DNA of 64,000 bases from Buxus sempervirens (GCA_947561395.2 OX387187.1:44417581-44481580), one strand, 5' to 3'. Shown: positions 35,301-50,300, counted from the stretch's first letter. The notes: a model not told the origin generated them from the sequence alone. Program-made: numbers and translations.

Positions 35301-38300
35301 TGGCTGGTGGTGGATCTCGTGTGCCTCGAAGAGCTTCATTCTTCTCTTCCCCAAGAGACGTTTTTCCGCAGAGGCCTTTTCTCTTGTTGGAAGAGTCTTC
35401 GAAGTCGTGCGTCCGGGTTTAGGGACCACTACAGTGGCTCCCTAAATTTAGAGAGTCACCGTAGCACTTCTTAAAATTTTGAGGATTTGAAATAAGGATA
35501 AGTAAGCTGTTGCAAGGTCATTTTTGTTAAAATCCTTATTTTAGTTCTCTATTATAAGGATGAGGAGCCTTATAAGTAAGCTGCTGCTAGTGCTCTAACA
35601 CAAACATGAGGGGATAAGGCCATCTTCTTCCACCTCCTTTGAATCCGGTTAGCTATATTAATCCTATAAAAGAGAATGGTCCACAAGAGTGCCTTAATCC
35701 TAGGAGGAACAAATTTTGTTTTTTTTTGATAAGTGATGAAATTTCATTAAAAAGGGGGGAAAAGAAAGTATATAGATAAAGAAAATAAGCCAAAAGAAGC
35801 CTAAACTGAGGACAACAATGCACCAGTCCATGCACCAACACAAACACAAACACACTCTAAGTATCCATACAGGAAGAGAGGTCACCAAAAACTAGAGAGG
35901 TGCAAGAGGCCCCAATCTTAGCTAAACTATCTGCAACGTCATTAGCTACCCTTAATACGTGTTTGAATGGGACGTTCAAACCCCGTACCAAAAAACGAGC
36001 AAGTCTAATTTGATCCAAGTATCTCCACGGTCCCAACCTCTCTCTAGTCATCCATCCCACTATGTTGGCAGCATCCCCTTCAATGACCACGTCCCGTAGA
36101 CCCATGGTATGAATGTAACGAATGCCTGTAATAAGTGCAAGTAACTCCGCCCTCGTGGAATCCGCTACTCCAATAGGTCCATGGTAAGCAGCAATGACAT
36201 TACCATGATGATCCCTAAAAACCCCTCCAACACTTGCTGCTCCGGGATTCCCCAATGAACACCCATCAAAATTTAACTTGATACTCCTTTCTAATGGAGG
36301 AATCCAAGCACAATGAGGTAGTACCACAAATGGTGAAGAAAAACACATTGTAGCCCAACTCCTCACAATATCAATACCAGAAAAGCATTGAAATTGCGGA
36401 TATCTAGAAGTCCACAAACCAACAGAAATCCTGATAGCTTCAATCATTGAGTTTAAAGAGGATTTCTTATCTTCAAATATTCTACTGTTTCTCTCCTTCC
36501 ATATAAACCAAAATACTGCATGAAACAACATTCTGTACAGGATTTTACCCCTTTTCTCGATACCTGGGAATCTCCATTGATTGAATCCTAGGAGGAACAA
36601 TGGATTTCCATAACCGAGACACAGAGAAGGGAGCTGGAGGATCCGACCCCCCCGGGCAAAAGGAGTTGAAAAAAGTCTTACAGGAAAAGGAACCCGGCAG
36701 GGAAGATGACTAAATAACTCTGTCAAGACTAGATTGATCAATGAATACCTCTTTGAGGTGGTCAAGAAGAGAAGCGAGCTCCTCAGCCTCGACCGCTCTA
36801 AGGTCTCTACAAAGAAGTAAATTCCAAGAGAGCCCAAAAGAAGACCAAAAAAGGATATCAGAAACAAGAGCTTCGGGACAATGAACAAAGCATGGATATG
36901 AATTTATCTTTCCTGATGTTAGTTGATACTTCTAAAGCTCTCTCTTTCTCTCCTAATGATTTCTTCTAATATTTGGTATGCATTGACCAATAATAATTTA
37001 TGTGCATTTCTTTGGGGTCTTTTGTTTGGGTCGTGGTTTTTTTTTGGGGGGTTGTTTTCAAAACTAGATTGGACACTGAAACTTAAAGGTTAAGACATTG
37101 TATCTAATGGATTTCCCATGAAGCGGATGGTTTGGATTGGCTAAATCATTGCTATATATGCCATTATAATCATGTTTTCTATGGCAACTAAACTTATTGA
37201 ATTAAACTAGAGTATCTCTTGCTTTGTGTGTGTATGTGTGGGATGAATTTTGTGGATTCTTTTCTTTGTTTTTTTTTCCTAAATACGGTCTATATTTGTT
37301 CAGCTCCATGCATTGTTTTGAGGGTCTTGAGTGGCATCATTTGAAGAGAGGCCGAGAATCATTTTCTAGAGGTCCATCAGTAAAGGTTGATCCCCAGGGC
37401 CGATGTGGTGGGGTGCTTGTTTATGATCTGCAGATGATAATACTTAAGGCAGCTCAGGTCCCTTTTTCCTCTTGTTAAATCTTGTATTAGCTTTTTAATT
37501 TTTTTTTGCATACTTGCTAATTTAGTTCATTTATTCCATACAAGAACCTTGTGTATTCTATTTTCTCTGTGATTTTGTTAGACCATGAAATATAGTACAT
37601 TTTTTTTATAAATAAAAATATTGCATTTTCATTTTAGCAAAAATAAAATTGAAAAACATGTGCTTAGTAAGCAACCATATAACATATGTTTGGTAAACAA
37701 AACCACATGATAATGCATTAAATGAAAACAGTTCCCTTTAGAAGGTTTTAGATGATACATAGGGCAATTTTGATTCCCTCAATGTAGGAAAATATTTAAT
37801 TAAATTATGAGACAATATGACATTAATATAACTTTGAAGAAAGCTTGGAAAATTGGGAACCTTACAATGATTAGAAAATGTTACACAAACATGTTTTTGT
37901 GTGTTGTGTGTGTGTGTCTGTTTTATTTAACATAATATGCATTTGGGCTGGGCTGAGCTTAGAAGCTGGACTAATGTGATGCAGTGGTTCATTACACTGG
38001 TTTTGGAGCTTTGAATTTGATAAATAATCCACTAATCAATAGTTGAATTGTTGACTACAAAACTCTAGTGAGGGTATTTTGAAGAAAAAAGAAGAAGAGT
38101 AAATTACACTAACTTCCCTTCATGTGCTGACAAATTATGGATGCTTTCCCTTCATGTTTGGAAAAAATAAGGATACCTCCCTTCACATTTTCAAAGTAAC
38201 AGTCACCTCCCTTTAGTTTTTGTTGTTTATAATATATATACCACCCTTCTATAGCAAGTGATAGCTAAAGGTTTTAACTTCTAAGCAAATTTGTTCAATT

Positions 38301-41300
38301 TTCACTTATTGGAACTGTTCTACCATAACAAACTTAATTGTCTAAATAAATGTCATTTTTTACCTTTGAGTTTTTTCTTAAATGTCTAATTTCAAAAAAG
38401 AAAGAAGTTTAAAAGGGAGAATAATTCAACTTATATAAGGTAAAGAAGGACATGTAAAAGGTTTTTAATAAGGGTAAAGTGTTTTACAAGGTTAAAGTGA
38501 TTCAACATTAATAAAATTCAGCATATTCATTTAGCAACCCTAATTTTCACCTTTTTGGGTGGGAGGTAGATGTTAAATGTTACAACCAACCAAATGGGAA
38601 GAGAGGTCAGTGTTATTTTAAAAACAAAGTGAACGTATTTGTAAATTCATCAATCGTAAAGAGAGGTTTGTGTAATGTACTCAAAAAAGAGGAAACATCA
38701 TAGCTGCAGTTACAGCATGGTTTTTTATTAAAATTGTTCCTCCTTTTTGTTATTCTTTCAGTCATAAGTTTATATTTCCGCAAGCCTCAATTTCTGTCTG
38801 ATTTGAAAACTGCATTTATTTATAGAAAGGGAGGGAATGCATTGACATGAACTTTGTCCAAAAAGAGAAAGGGGATAAAGGGTGTTAAAATTAGAAAAGA
38901 AATGGTAAAAAGAATTAAAAGCCAGTGTACTGGGAGGAATGATATACATAACTTGTAAAACCTTTCCTTCCAAGAAAAACCTTTATGGCCGATATAGATC
39001 AAGGTTTTCTGTTTTGATACCACTGGGTGTGTTGACGGAGGCACAAAACAAATTTCATCGCCGATTCGCTATATAAATCTGAAAACACAAAAAAATGAAG
39101 TTTTTTTCTGGATTTTTGGGAAAATTTCAAGTGTTTTAAATTGCAAAAAGTAAATTTCTTTTTAAAAAAAATAGTAGGGATGCTGCTAAAAATCGCTACA
39201 CGATTCAGTCTGTCGATTTTCCCAGGACCAGACTAAAGTATTCAAATGCTATCACCTTTTGCTGCTTATTGGGCTGTTCCTCTGTTTCTGACTGAGAAAC
39301 CATACTGCAATCACTCATGCTGCATCATAAGGTCAGCAATCACTCCTCCTTTCATATATACATACTTTCATTACCCATTAAAAAAAAATTGAGCCCAAAC
39401 CTATAGAATTAACTTGTCATAATTCGACTGGAGTGGTCTTGGTTTTCGTGTTACTATTTGCCACTAAAATTGAGAAGCATGGACAGGGTGGTCCTAATGG
39501 TCCTTGCCCTGGTTTCCAGACTCATGGAGTAGATAAGACGCAAAACTGTATGGGACTTGCTCTCTCTTTTTTTTTTTTGGTTGTAATCCTTCAAATCATA
39601 AACATAACCATATAGATAAGAAAAATTACACAGAAAGACCACTGCCACCACCCCCAGCTGCCTTTAAGAAAAAACCAAACCAATTAACAGGAAGGAGGTG
39701 GAGGGGTTGTGTTGCTTTTGTGTGTGTGTGTGTGTGGGTGGTGTTGGGGGGGGGGGGGGGGGGGGGGGGTGTGTTGGTAATCTGTTAGCCTCTTTGCCGT
39801 CTGTTTTCATCATGATATATTCTTTTAGTTTCATGGTTAAATTGGGACTTGCTTTTGATTGATGAATTTATCATTAAAGGATTTCTTGCAATGAGATTGC
39901 TAAGGTTTTTTATTTCTGCTATTTTAGGCTGGTTATGGCCTAGTTGGAGATGATGAAGCCAGTGGGTCTGGAGGCACAGTCTCTGCTCGTATAGAGTCAT
40001 CGTATATCATCAATCTGCGTGATCTAGACATGAAGCATGTAAAAGATTTTATATTTATACACGGTGAGGACCATTTGGAATGTATTTTTGTTGATATTTT
40101 ATGATTAATGGAATAATTTTCATATCATTTGATGATTAGTTATTAATGGATTTTTATTTTGTTTTGGATTTGGATATTAGCTCTGAAACTCATCATATGC
40201 TCAAAGAGTTGAACCATGGATGTTTTCTTGTTTTATCAGTGAATTTAATAGCAGTTGTGGTACTTGTCAGAAAGTAAAGATTGTAGTGAACTGCTGAATT
40301 TGAAGGCTTTCTTCGAGCTTTTACATGAATCTGATAGTGAACCATGAAATTCTCTCGTATTTTGAAGCTTTGTTGATAGCTTATATTCTATTGTCATACA
40401 TGGGTGGATGTTGACTTTAAGACCTCTTTTGATGAATCAAGGAATTTTCGTAAAGATCTTGGAAAGGTATGTGCAAAAAGTGGTCACCCATGGTTGGGAA
40501 CACCAGAAACTTAGTCAGTTAGATGGCGGATTAGAACGCAGAGGGCAAACCTTTGGGACTCCCTAACATGACTCATCATACATCATCTGATCTAGAGGCG
40601 CCCTCATGAACCGTGTAGTGCAAAGGAAATCAAAAAGAGATTTGGATGAGAAAGTATCTGAAGAGTTCAGGGTCCAAAATGATAGGTTCAATATAAACAT
40701 CCTTGAGGAGATCAAGTAACTTTGCGAAGTGGGCTAGTGCAGCTGGACGTGAAGAGATTCCAACAAAACAAAGGGAGAACAATGAAGAACATGTGGCACA
40801 AAATCATTTTTATAAATAACGACACCAAAGCCAAGTAAATAAAGATCATTTCAGAAACTCAACCATGTAACAACTAACAAGTCTTTCCAATAACTGATTT
40901 TACTGCCATAATTCACACTAGCCATTAAATAGGGTAGAATTAATATGATTACTCAGTGATATATCTCCACAGGGTGAATTCAATATCTTAGCTTTCTTGG
41001 TAACATTAGATTGATGTTTATCTTTGCCAGAATTACACTTGATCATATATTTACCTTTATCCTACAAAAATTATTCTTGATCACATTATGCCAAAGACTA
41101 GCTCTATCCTCCAGGTATCTTCATAACTTTTGTAGAGAAAGGTGGTGTTTCTGTTTGTTTTCTGAAATCCCAACCCCCATTTCTATCTGTATCTTTATTT
41201 TGTGCTATTCTGCTCAATTGACTATGGTCTCGTTGGCTTTCATTTTTGATTTGGGAACTCATTTTAGGGAAGGAGTTCCATAAACTCATTAAGAGAGGGT

Positions 41301-44300
41301 GGGTTGGATGTTTGATACCTCACTATTCATTCTTGTAGAGGTTATAAATATTTCAAGTTTGCCATTGTTATAACCTAAATGAACTTATCATAACTGATAA
41401 GTTTACCTTTGTAATGTAAGAAATCTTTATAACAATTTTCAAGTATATCTTTCAAAGTTTTTAAATATTACAAGTCTGCCACCATACTTTTGCAAGATGA
41501 GTTTTCAAAATCCAAAAACGGGTCTTTACCTGATTTCAGATAGTGCATTTTTTAGAACTCATTTGAATAGGACTCATTCCCAATATGTCACCAAACACCC
41601 GTTTTGTTGCCATACTCATTCTAAGCCCTAGATCTTATTCCAAGACATGGAACGAGTTCCCAAAATGAACACCAAAAAATGCCAAGTGATTCTTGATGAA
41701 ACTATTGGATTCTTGTCATAGAATACTTTTTGCTATATTTATTTTTGATTGTTTTACTGAATCAATGTAATAATGATGACATTGATTTGTTTATTTGATT
41801 GGCCTTATATTAACAAGTATATATATATATATATACAATTAAGAAGCAAAGGATCAGAAATTATGAGGGCTCTATGAAATAAACATAGTTGATCTTGGAA
41901 CTCTTATCGAAGTTGTTTTATCATCTCGAGTGAAGTTAAAAATCCAAATCCATGGCCATTCCGTTCTCTTGAGTCCACGAGATAAAACATTCTTTGAATT
42001 TCCATTTTCCATTAATTCAAAGATAGGAAGAATGGTGTTTCTTTTTCTAGTTAGATAGTCTTGATTATTATGTATTTGTACATTGTTAGGGGTTCTGTTT
42101 GCCTACGTTATTGATATTTTAAACTCATTTTTAAATTTCTTGTTTTTGCAGGTTATATTGAATCAGTAATGGTAATCCTTCATGAACGGGAGCCTACATG
42201 GGCTGGCCGTATTTCATGGAAACGTCATACGTGCATGATTTCTGCAATTAGTATCAGCACATCTTTAAAACAACATCCTCTGATATGGTCTGCCGTTGTA
42301 AGTCCTCAACTTGGAAATACAGATTTGGACATCTAGGAAAACAAATGATGTGATGCATAGTAACTGCCATCAAATTCTCATAATTGGGTGAGACAATGTT
42401 GTAATGGGTACTGTGGTCTTTGGTAGGAATAAGATAGAAGGTGTCAAAAGACAAGGCTTTTAATGTGGTTTTTTGTCCTTGTTGTGGTTTGCGCATCTAT
42501 CCAGGTCTAATTCTTATGGTAATGGCACAGATGTACATATGTGTCCCTTTAACCATGCTATTGCTTTTATGGTAATGGCACAAATGGGCATATTTATCCC
42601 TTTAGCCATGCTATTGCCTTGCCACAAGATTGAAACACTAAAAGTAAGCAGAAGCAAAATGATAGGATGAATAATAGACTGTGCGAATAAATGGTGGAGT
42701 AGATGATTAAATGATTCTTTAATGTTCTTGTACATAATATTTGGATACTGTGCTTTTATTCCCAATTCTAGAATTTTTGATTTGAGTTCTTTGTGGATAT
42801 GCTCTAAGTTATTCTTTATTAGTCATATGTGGTGGATCTCATCCCAAATTTCAATGGGTGTATCTTTTTTCCTGCCACTAGAATCTTCCTCATGATGCGT
42901 ACAAGCTTCTTGCAGTGCCTTCCCCAATTGGTGGTGTTCTTGTAATATGTGCAAATACTATTCATTATCACAGTCAGGTAACTCTCTACCCTTGCTTATG
43001 TAGTTATCTATGTGTATGGTTTCTTTGCATGGCTCTAACTGTGGTTGGTGGTTTTGATGTGCTTATTTTGCTAAAATCAACTCTTTCATTTTCATTTTTT
43101 TGATAATATATGGTGATCTTACAAATTGTAATCAAAAGCTCATTACATGTGTTTGCTATTCACTCACCTTTCTTTCTATCTTCTTTTGGACAGTCAGTAT
43201 CATGTGCGCTTGCCTTGAACAATTTCGCTGTTCCTGTTGATAGCAGGTTATTTATTTTTGTTTTTGTTTTTTTTTCCCCTCTTCTGTTTTTCGTTTTTTC
43301 TCTTTTTGGTTATAATTGTGACATTTATGACATTATATGTTATTTCATTAATTCTTATTGTTGATTTATTGTTCTCTTTTTTTTTTTTAATAACTGATTC
43401 ATTGTTTTACTCTTACTTTTCTTCCACTAATTACTTCTATGTTAGAGAAGTATCCATCTTCTGAAAGATCAAGATATTCATTATTTTGATATTAACTGTT
43501 GAAATTACTTTTGATCAGATTTTCTTGGCCTTTTTTTTTTTTTTAAATAAAAATTTTCCTTTTTCAGTAGATCACACTTATTAATGTTGTGTCAGTTAAT
43601 CTAATTTTTTCTCTTATGCATCACCAGGCAGATGATTTGGAATTACCCTGTGTAGACTTATGGTCCACTTTTGAAAGATAATCTTATCTGCTCTCCCTTG
43701 AAGTTGACCGTTAAAAAAAATTGTCTTTTTATGTTGAGGGTTTTTCCTAGAAAACTGTGGCTAACAAAATTTGCTCATTTGGTAGACTGTCCAATCCATA
43801 CAAGTCACTGTAAATAGTTGCATAATCTGTGAAGTGCATGATGTGACTGATATCTGGATTTTTAACTCAATTTGAGGATGAGGATCGAGATTTCAATGCT
43901 AGAGTCAGGCAGATCATGTGCTGCGGTTGGATTTTAGGTAAATTAAAAATTTGGAACACTCCTGTTTTGTAAGATTTGTTGCTATAAGCAGAAGTTTTCA
44001 ATGCACACTTTTTGGTTGCGGGTTTCTCTAAGAAAAATGTGTTAGAAAAAATTTGGTCATTCGTACACAATAGAAACAATATTCATAATTTTTTTTTTGA
44101 TAGGTAAACAATATGAATAATTTCAAATGGTTTTGTAATCTGTAAAGGTGCATGAAATGAAGTAATGAACAATCTTGGGATATTTAATTCAATTTGAGGA
44201 TGAGGATTGATTGGATTCTAATGTTGGAGTCAGGCAGATAAGTGTCCTGTTGTTGGATTTAAATTAAACTAAAATTTTAGTTGACGTACTTCTGTTTCTT

Positions 44301-47300
44301 AGAATTTGTATCTATAAAAAGAAAGTTTCCTTGCACAGTTTTTTTGATCCTAAAAATGTTTCCTGTTCATCGACCTTGGTTTTCTTTTGCTGGGGAGGTT
44401 TGTTCCCAATTCTATTTGGTTTTGGGTTTACCTTTATTGACCTCGGTTTTCTCCTGGGTTGATGTCAACTGGACCAAAACGAAACTAAGGACATTGCCTC
44501 ATTCCTTCTTATTTCTTGTGGCTGAAGCTTCTACTGCTTATTTTGAGGTTGGGATATAAAGGGATTCATCTGTAATAGTCATTTCCCTTATTAAACATCC
44601 TTTGCTTCTCGATGAAAAATAACTTCTCTTATCTTGAATCCATTATTGGTGTCTATATTATCCATAGGTGGCCAGTTTTGTGCTTGGGCATCAGTTTTCA
44701 GAATTTAAATAATGGATACGTTTTTAATTTTTTTTAGTACTGGGGATTAATCCATGGCTGTAGTGTTGTGATTTTTTCATTTTTGAAACCCTGTGTATCT
44801 ATAAAATATGCCACTTAATCCATTTCTGATTTTTAGTTGTCGGGAGTCTCTTATTGGGGATTAATATCTATTGCAAGTTTCTTTTTGTTTTGGAGAATAT
44901 GTCTATATATAAAATTGACCTCTTTAATCTCATTTATGCCTTTGTTTGTGAAAATGATTGTAGTTTTATATTCCTGTTGGAAGAACTTCTCCAATAAAGA
45001 AAAAAAAAAATCTCAAATACTTTTGATCTTTTTTCTCATATTTTCTTCATGATCTTTCTGTCACTTATTCTTGTATTTTTTTATGCATATGGTTTAAATT
45101 TGAGATTTGTTTTTAATTAAAATATAATAGAAAAATTTGAAGTCGTGAACCCTTACGTTTTTCAGTCAGGAGATTCCTAGGTCTAATTTCAGCTTGGAGC
45201 TTGATGCAGCCTATTTTTTTTTCTTATGCATATAGTTTAAATTTGAGATTTGTTTTTACACAAAATATAATAGGAAAATTTAAAGTTGTGAACCCTTATG
45301 TGTTTCAGTCAGGAGATTCCTAGGTCCAATTTCAGTTTGGAGCTTGATGCAGCCAATGCTACTTGGTTATCAAATGATGTAGCCTTGCTATCAGGAAAAA
45401 CGGGGGAACTACTGTTGTTGGCATTGGTTTATGATGGGCGGTAAGTTAACATTTGGTATCTTGTATGAATTGCTCTTGAATATAGAATATTTTTGTTACT
45501 TTATTAGTCTGGACAACTGCCTGCTGGACTTAATTTGTAAGTGTTTGTAATTTCTTAGGTCTCGCAAATATCCCAAATGCTTTTCTTTACTGCAAATTTG
45601 GTCTCTTAAAGAATATGTGGCCCAATTATTCTATGCTTTCCACTTATCTATGGAGAACATTGGCATTTTTAATGTACTGAATGGGTTCAGAAGATGAATT
45701 TAGCATTTGAGTTGAACATTGGCATTTTTAATGTACTTTAAGTAGAATTAAAGATGGAATGATGGAGGAGGGAAAAAATGGGATAAGTATAATCCATTGT
45801 TCCTAACTTCATATATAAGTACTATTCCGGATGCATTAAAAACTCCTGGTTACATAACAAGAGCATGTATAAGGTGTAACAATTGCATATAAGTCTTCAG
45901 AAGGTCTATGATTTTTCCAGCTAGCAGTTCATTCAATTTATGATGGATGAGGTGGGCTTTGGCTTCAAGTAGATGAGATTGATGCATGTGTGCATTTCCT
46001 TTTGTTCCTTTTTAGTTCTGGTTAATGGTGCTTCAACCATGTGATTCCATTATTGGAGGGTTTTAGGGCATAGCGATCCTCTCATTCTATATATTCTTAT
46101 TGTTTTCCATTTTCTCCATGCATTCTGTTAAGAGTAGAACTGGGGTCCAATCTTTGGTTTGAGGTGGCTTTATAAGGTTTAATAAACTACCTCTAATATG
46201 TTGATGGCTATGTTTTTTTCTTGATGCTCCTATTGCAGAAATAGGTGATCTTAAGTTGTCCATATATGTTTACGGTTAGGTTCGATTTAAAGTTGAATTG
46301 GTGAAAGAGCATACTCATAGGCATAAAGATTGAGGATTTTAGTGAGGCACGTTGCAGATTGGTTGAGTTGTCTTTTGGGATCTTTCCTTGTCCCAGATGT
46401 GGTGATTGCTCAGGTGTGAAAGCATATTTGGTTAATATTTGTGATTTTTCTCTTATCAGAACAGAGAAAAAGGTTGACCAAGAGGAAGATGAGAATTCTT
46501 TGTTGATGGTAGGTTAACCATTATTAAGAGTTCTTTTGAATAACTCATAAAAGTCTTAAGAGCTCTTTTATTAGTATCCTAATCTAAAATAGCCTTACAA
46601 GCATTCAGAACTGATAGAATAGTTTTCAGATTTTTAAAGAGAATTTTTATGCATTCATTCTTTTCAAGTGCTTAGAAGAAGGTTCATGCACAGCTAAGTT
46701 ACACTGCTCAAGCATCTCGATAAATGATGCATCATCTGCTTGAGAATAGAGTACAACTAAATTCATATAATGGTTCATGTCATGAATTGTTTTCTTGTAT
46801 CATTAGTCTCAGTGAGATCATGTGGTGGTGCGCCTCCATCACTAGTCAATTCTAGAAAGTAGGATTTTTGGCTTTCTTGAGTGCCTTGTCACGTCAGCCT
46901 TCAAACAATGAAAATAATGAGCCATTGATTCTTTCCACAAAAGCTTGTAGCATTGTGCCTTCATAGTGAACATCAGACTTGAGTTCATGCTCAGAAGATT
47001 TGGTTGATGTTTCTTTGATAGCTATGGCACACTTACAAGTGTCGCTTTATGCATCTTATGAGTTCATGAATAGTTGACTATGGGCATTACTATTCTAGAC
47101 CAATATGTTGGGGCCTAATAATTGCTCTTTCTGAAATCTAGGAAGAATGACGTTGGGTGCGGTATTTAGTTTGCAGCAAGAGACATTTTTTGGTCCCGTG
47201 TGGGTTGGGAATTCAGTACTAGATGAAGTCTTGGCCTGCTTAATAGGCTTGGAGCATGATAAACTACAAGGTCTCTGTGACTTTGTGTTGGAGGGGGATT

Positions 47301-50300
47301 GTGCTACAATCAAGGCTTGGACGCCGTAGGAGGAAAGGATTTTGTGGTGTTTTTCTAAAATTGTTTGGAAGGCTAGAATGTTGGCACTAGAGTTGATTCT
47401 TTGGTCAACTTAGTGCCTTGGTCAGCCAACCAGGTGGCTTAACAGGTGCAGCCAAATCGTCAAAGATCCTCGTGTCCCGCTCCTGCCAAATGAACCAGAA
47501 TATAGCCCGAAGCATTGCACGTTATAGTGATCTACCTCTTTGACCCAATCCCAAGAAATGCCATTGATTAAAGAGATCTAGTATTGTGGAAGGCTGTTAA
47601 ACGACCATTGCATCTAAAAGCTTAAGCTGATAATAGGGTGAGCTTTATATATTTAATTATATTCCTTAAAACTCCCCCTCACGTGTGGGCCGGACTCAAA
47701 CCCATTTTAGGGAGGTCCCATACGTGAAATATTTTTTTTCAACAGGTGGAGTGGAGGTTTGAACCTGATCTTGGCGTTAGTCTAAGGCTTTGATACCATA
47801 TAGAACATCAATCCTACCAAAAGCTTAAGTTGATAGGTGAAGGCGCAACTACGTATTTAAGAGGGCCCAAATATCATATTTCAACACTCCCTTGCACACG
47901 CGACATTGCACGGGAACATATGTGGTGAGAACAAACATAGGGTATGAACATCCTATTAACAAATAAATGCCAAGGCAAACTCCCCCTCGGAGAGTTGAAC
48001 AAAGGTCCTCTTGCTCTGATACCATGTTAAACAACCATTGCACCTCAAAGCTTAAGCTGATAATAGGGGTGAACTTTATATATTTAATTATATTCCTAAA
48101 CACTCCCCCTCACGTGTGGGCCGGACTCAAACCCATTTTAGGAGGCCTACATGTGAAATATTTTTTTGCAACGGGTGGAGGGGAGGTTTGAACCCAGGAT
48201 ATTGGCATTAGCCTAAGGCTCTGATACCATATAGAACACCAATCCAACCAAAAGCTTAAGTTGATAGGTGAAGGTGCAACTACGTATTTAAGAGGGCCCA
48301 AATATCATATTTTAGCAAAGGCAATGATCACGGATGACTGATCTGCCCCAAAAAGCTGTCCCATGTTTGACTAGAGAAGGCCAATGTATAAGCAAATGCT
48401 GTAGGGATTCCTTGCTCCTTATGATTAAAATACTAGGGGACAAAGCTTTTCATTTCCTTTTCTGTTGAAGTGCATAAGCTGTGTATGAACCTTAGATAAG
48501 AGAACAGTCCAAGAAAAAGCTTGAATTTTGGGAGGGATTGGAGGGAGCCAAAGGTGTTTGTTGTTGAAGGATGCCAATGGCAAGGAAGCATCGGATCTGA
48601 AGGATTTAAAATGATTTGCATGAAAAAGACCAGAGTGCTCGGACACCAATGATGGGAATGTGGAAGGTTAGGATCTAAGGGAACCTTTTTCATTGATGCA
48701 TAAGGGGCTCTGAATCAGTGACCAACATTAGGGCAAGAAAGAACTAAAGTAGGATTTTTTTTTTGTCACTCTTCTGCCATTTTATTGGTTAGGATTAAGA
48801 AGAAGGAAAGAGCCTTAGTGGAAGAGAGATACATCATCTAGTCTGCTTTTTCATTTTATTTGGTTAATCATAAAAATACTCCTGTGCTGAAAAGTAGCGA
48901 GATGAACGCAGAGCTTATTTTCCTCAACTTCATTTTACATCAAGTACCATAGGGCAGATCTAGAGCTGGAGTAAGCACATGAAATCGACAAGTTAAAAAA
49001 TTCTAAAATTCCCTGGTATCAATGTGCTTCTAGAGCATATGTATAATTTTGTATGCATGTTTGCAGATATATGTGCAGACATATGCACACACACAGATAT
49101 TTTGCTTATAAACCTCAGCATATTTTTCAGCTTTTCCATCTTTTGATTGACAAAAATAATTCTTACTGCTGCTTTGCATCTTACTTTTCAAGAGTAAATT
49201 TTATTTCTTTAGTAAGGGAAACATAAAAATTTATGACCACAGGGTTGTGCAGAGACTTGAGCTTTCAAAGTCTAGAGCTGCAGTGCTGACGTCGGTGAGA
49301 TGTTATTGTTCAACTGTTTTCATTGAATACCTCTAGACTTTGTTGTAATATGTGTGTGTGTGTTTATTGCTTTGCTGACTCTCTAGCTTACTGTATGTGG
49401 ATTATTCTACAGGGAATCACTACAGTTGGAAATTCTTTCTTTTTCTTGGGAAGTCGTTTGGGAGATAGCTTATTTGTGCAGTATACTTGTGGAATGGGAA
49501 CATCAATGTCAACTTCTGCTGTTAAGGAAGAGGTTATTAATTCTTATCAGTCCTTGTCACTTCATTGCATTAGTGTTAGTGATGAACTTAGTTTTAAAAG
49601 CATTCATTCCGCTCTTAATATTGTTTGGAAATTCTATACTGAATGAGCCCTTGAGAGGCTGAACCATGAACATGATTCTTGTTGCCAGTCCTAACTAATT
49701 TGAGAAGACATTGTTTATAAATAATCAAGCTGCTTGAATTCTATGTTCATATTATCTTGACTGGTTCGCAAGGTATTTTCTTACTTGTAAAAAACGGAAA
49801 GATGTTATAGTTTTCTTTTGCTGTATTTAAACGTGTCATAATTTTGCCCTGGATTCCGAATCTACAAGTCTTTCCACTATTTCTTTTTTCAGCATTTACA
49901 GAAAGTATGTATTAAAAAAAAAATTACTGGGAGATGGTTATAAACCTCATGGAGGTGACTTAAATCTTTAAGGTTCTGTTAGGATCATAAAGTCCTATAC
50001 ATATGAGTAACTTGCAGGTTTTAGCAACTGAGTGATTTCCTGGATAGCGGACTGGTTGTAGATATGGTTGCAGAAACCTCTATCTGCCCTTATAATGATG
50101 TTACTAATAATTTTGGGGTGGGATTTTGGTTAATAATCATGAACTATTTATAAGGGCATGCAGTGCAGTCCATTTTAGGGGTGGGTGGCACTGAATTTTC
50201 AGGAGTTGTGATTTAGGAAGCTCTCTTGAAAGTAACTTTTCCAATACTGTTCTTTAAAAATGGTATTCTTGAGACATTGCAGGACTGAAAATTGGGAGAT

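Larger units (their letters stand above)
33807..36890 (-). mobile_element. L1-type LINE (older copy), split by two later insertions
   Basis: Minus-strand 3' end with a T-run (its poly(A)) at 33807. The zf-RVT region reads RLWKSIVPPRIKALLWTILF and NRIQRRWKKMALSPHVCV (right pieces), then CIESGESIDHIFQECQFAST and HSVMWHIWLKGNLAIF (33800-34335). The PIF-like element at 34335-35595 interrupts CV/MCIES, and a second LINE lies at 35713-36583. Only the 3' part of the LINE is present. Confidence 0.82.
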
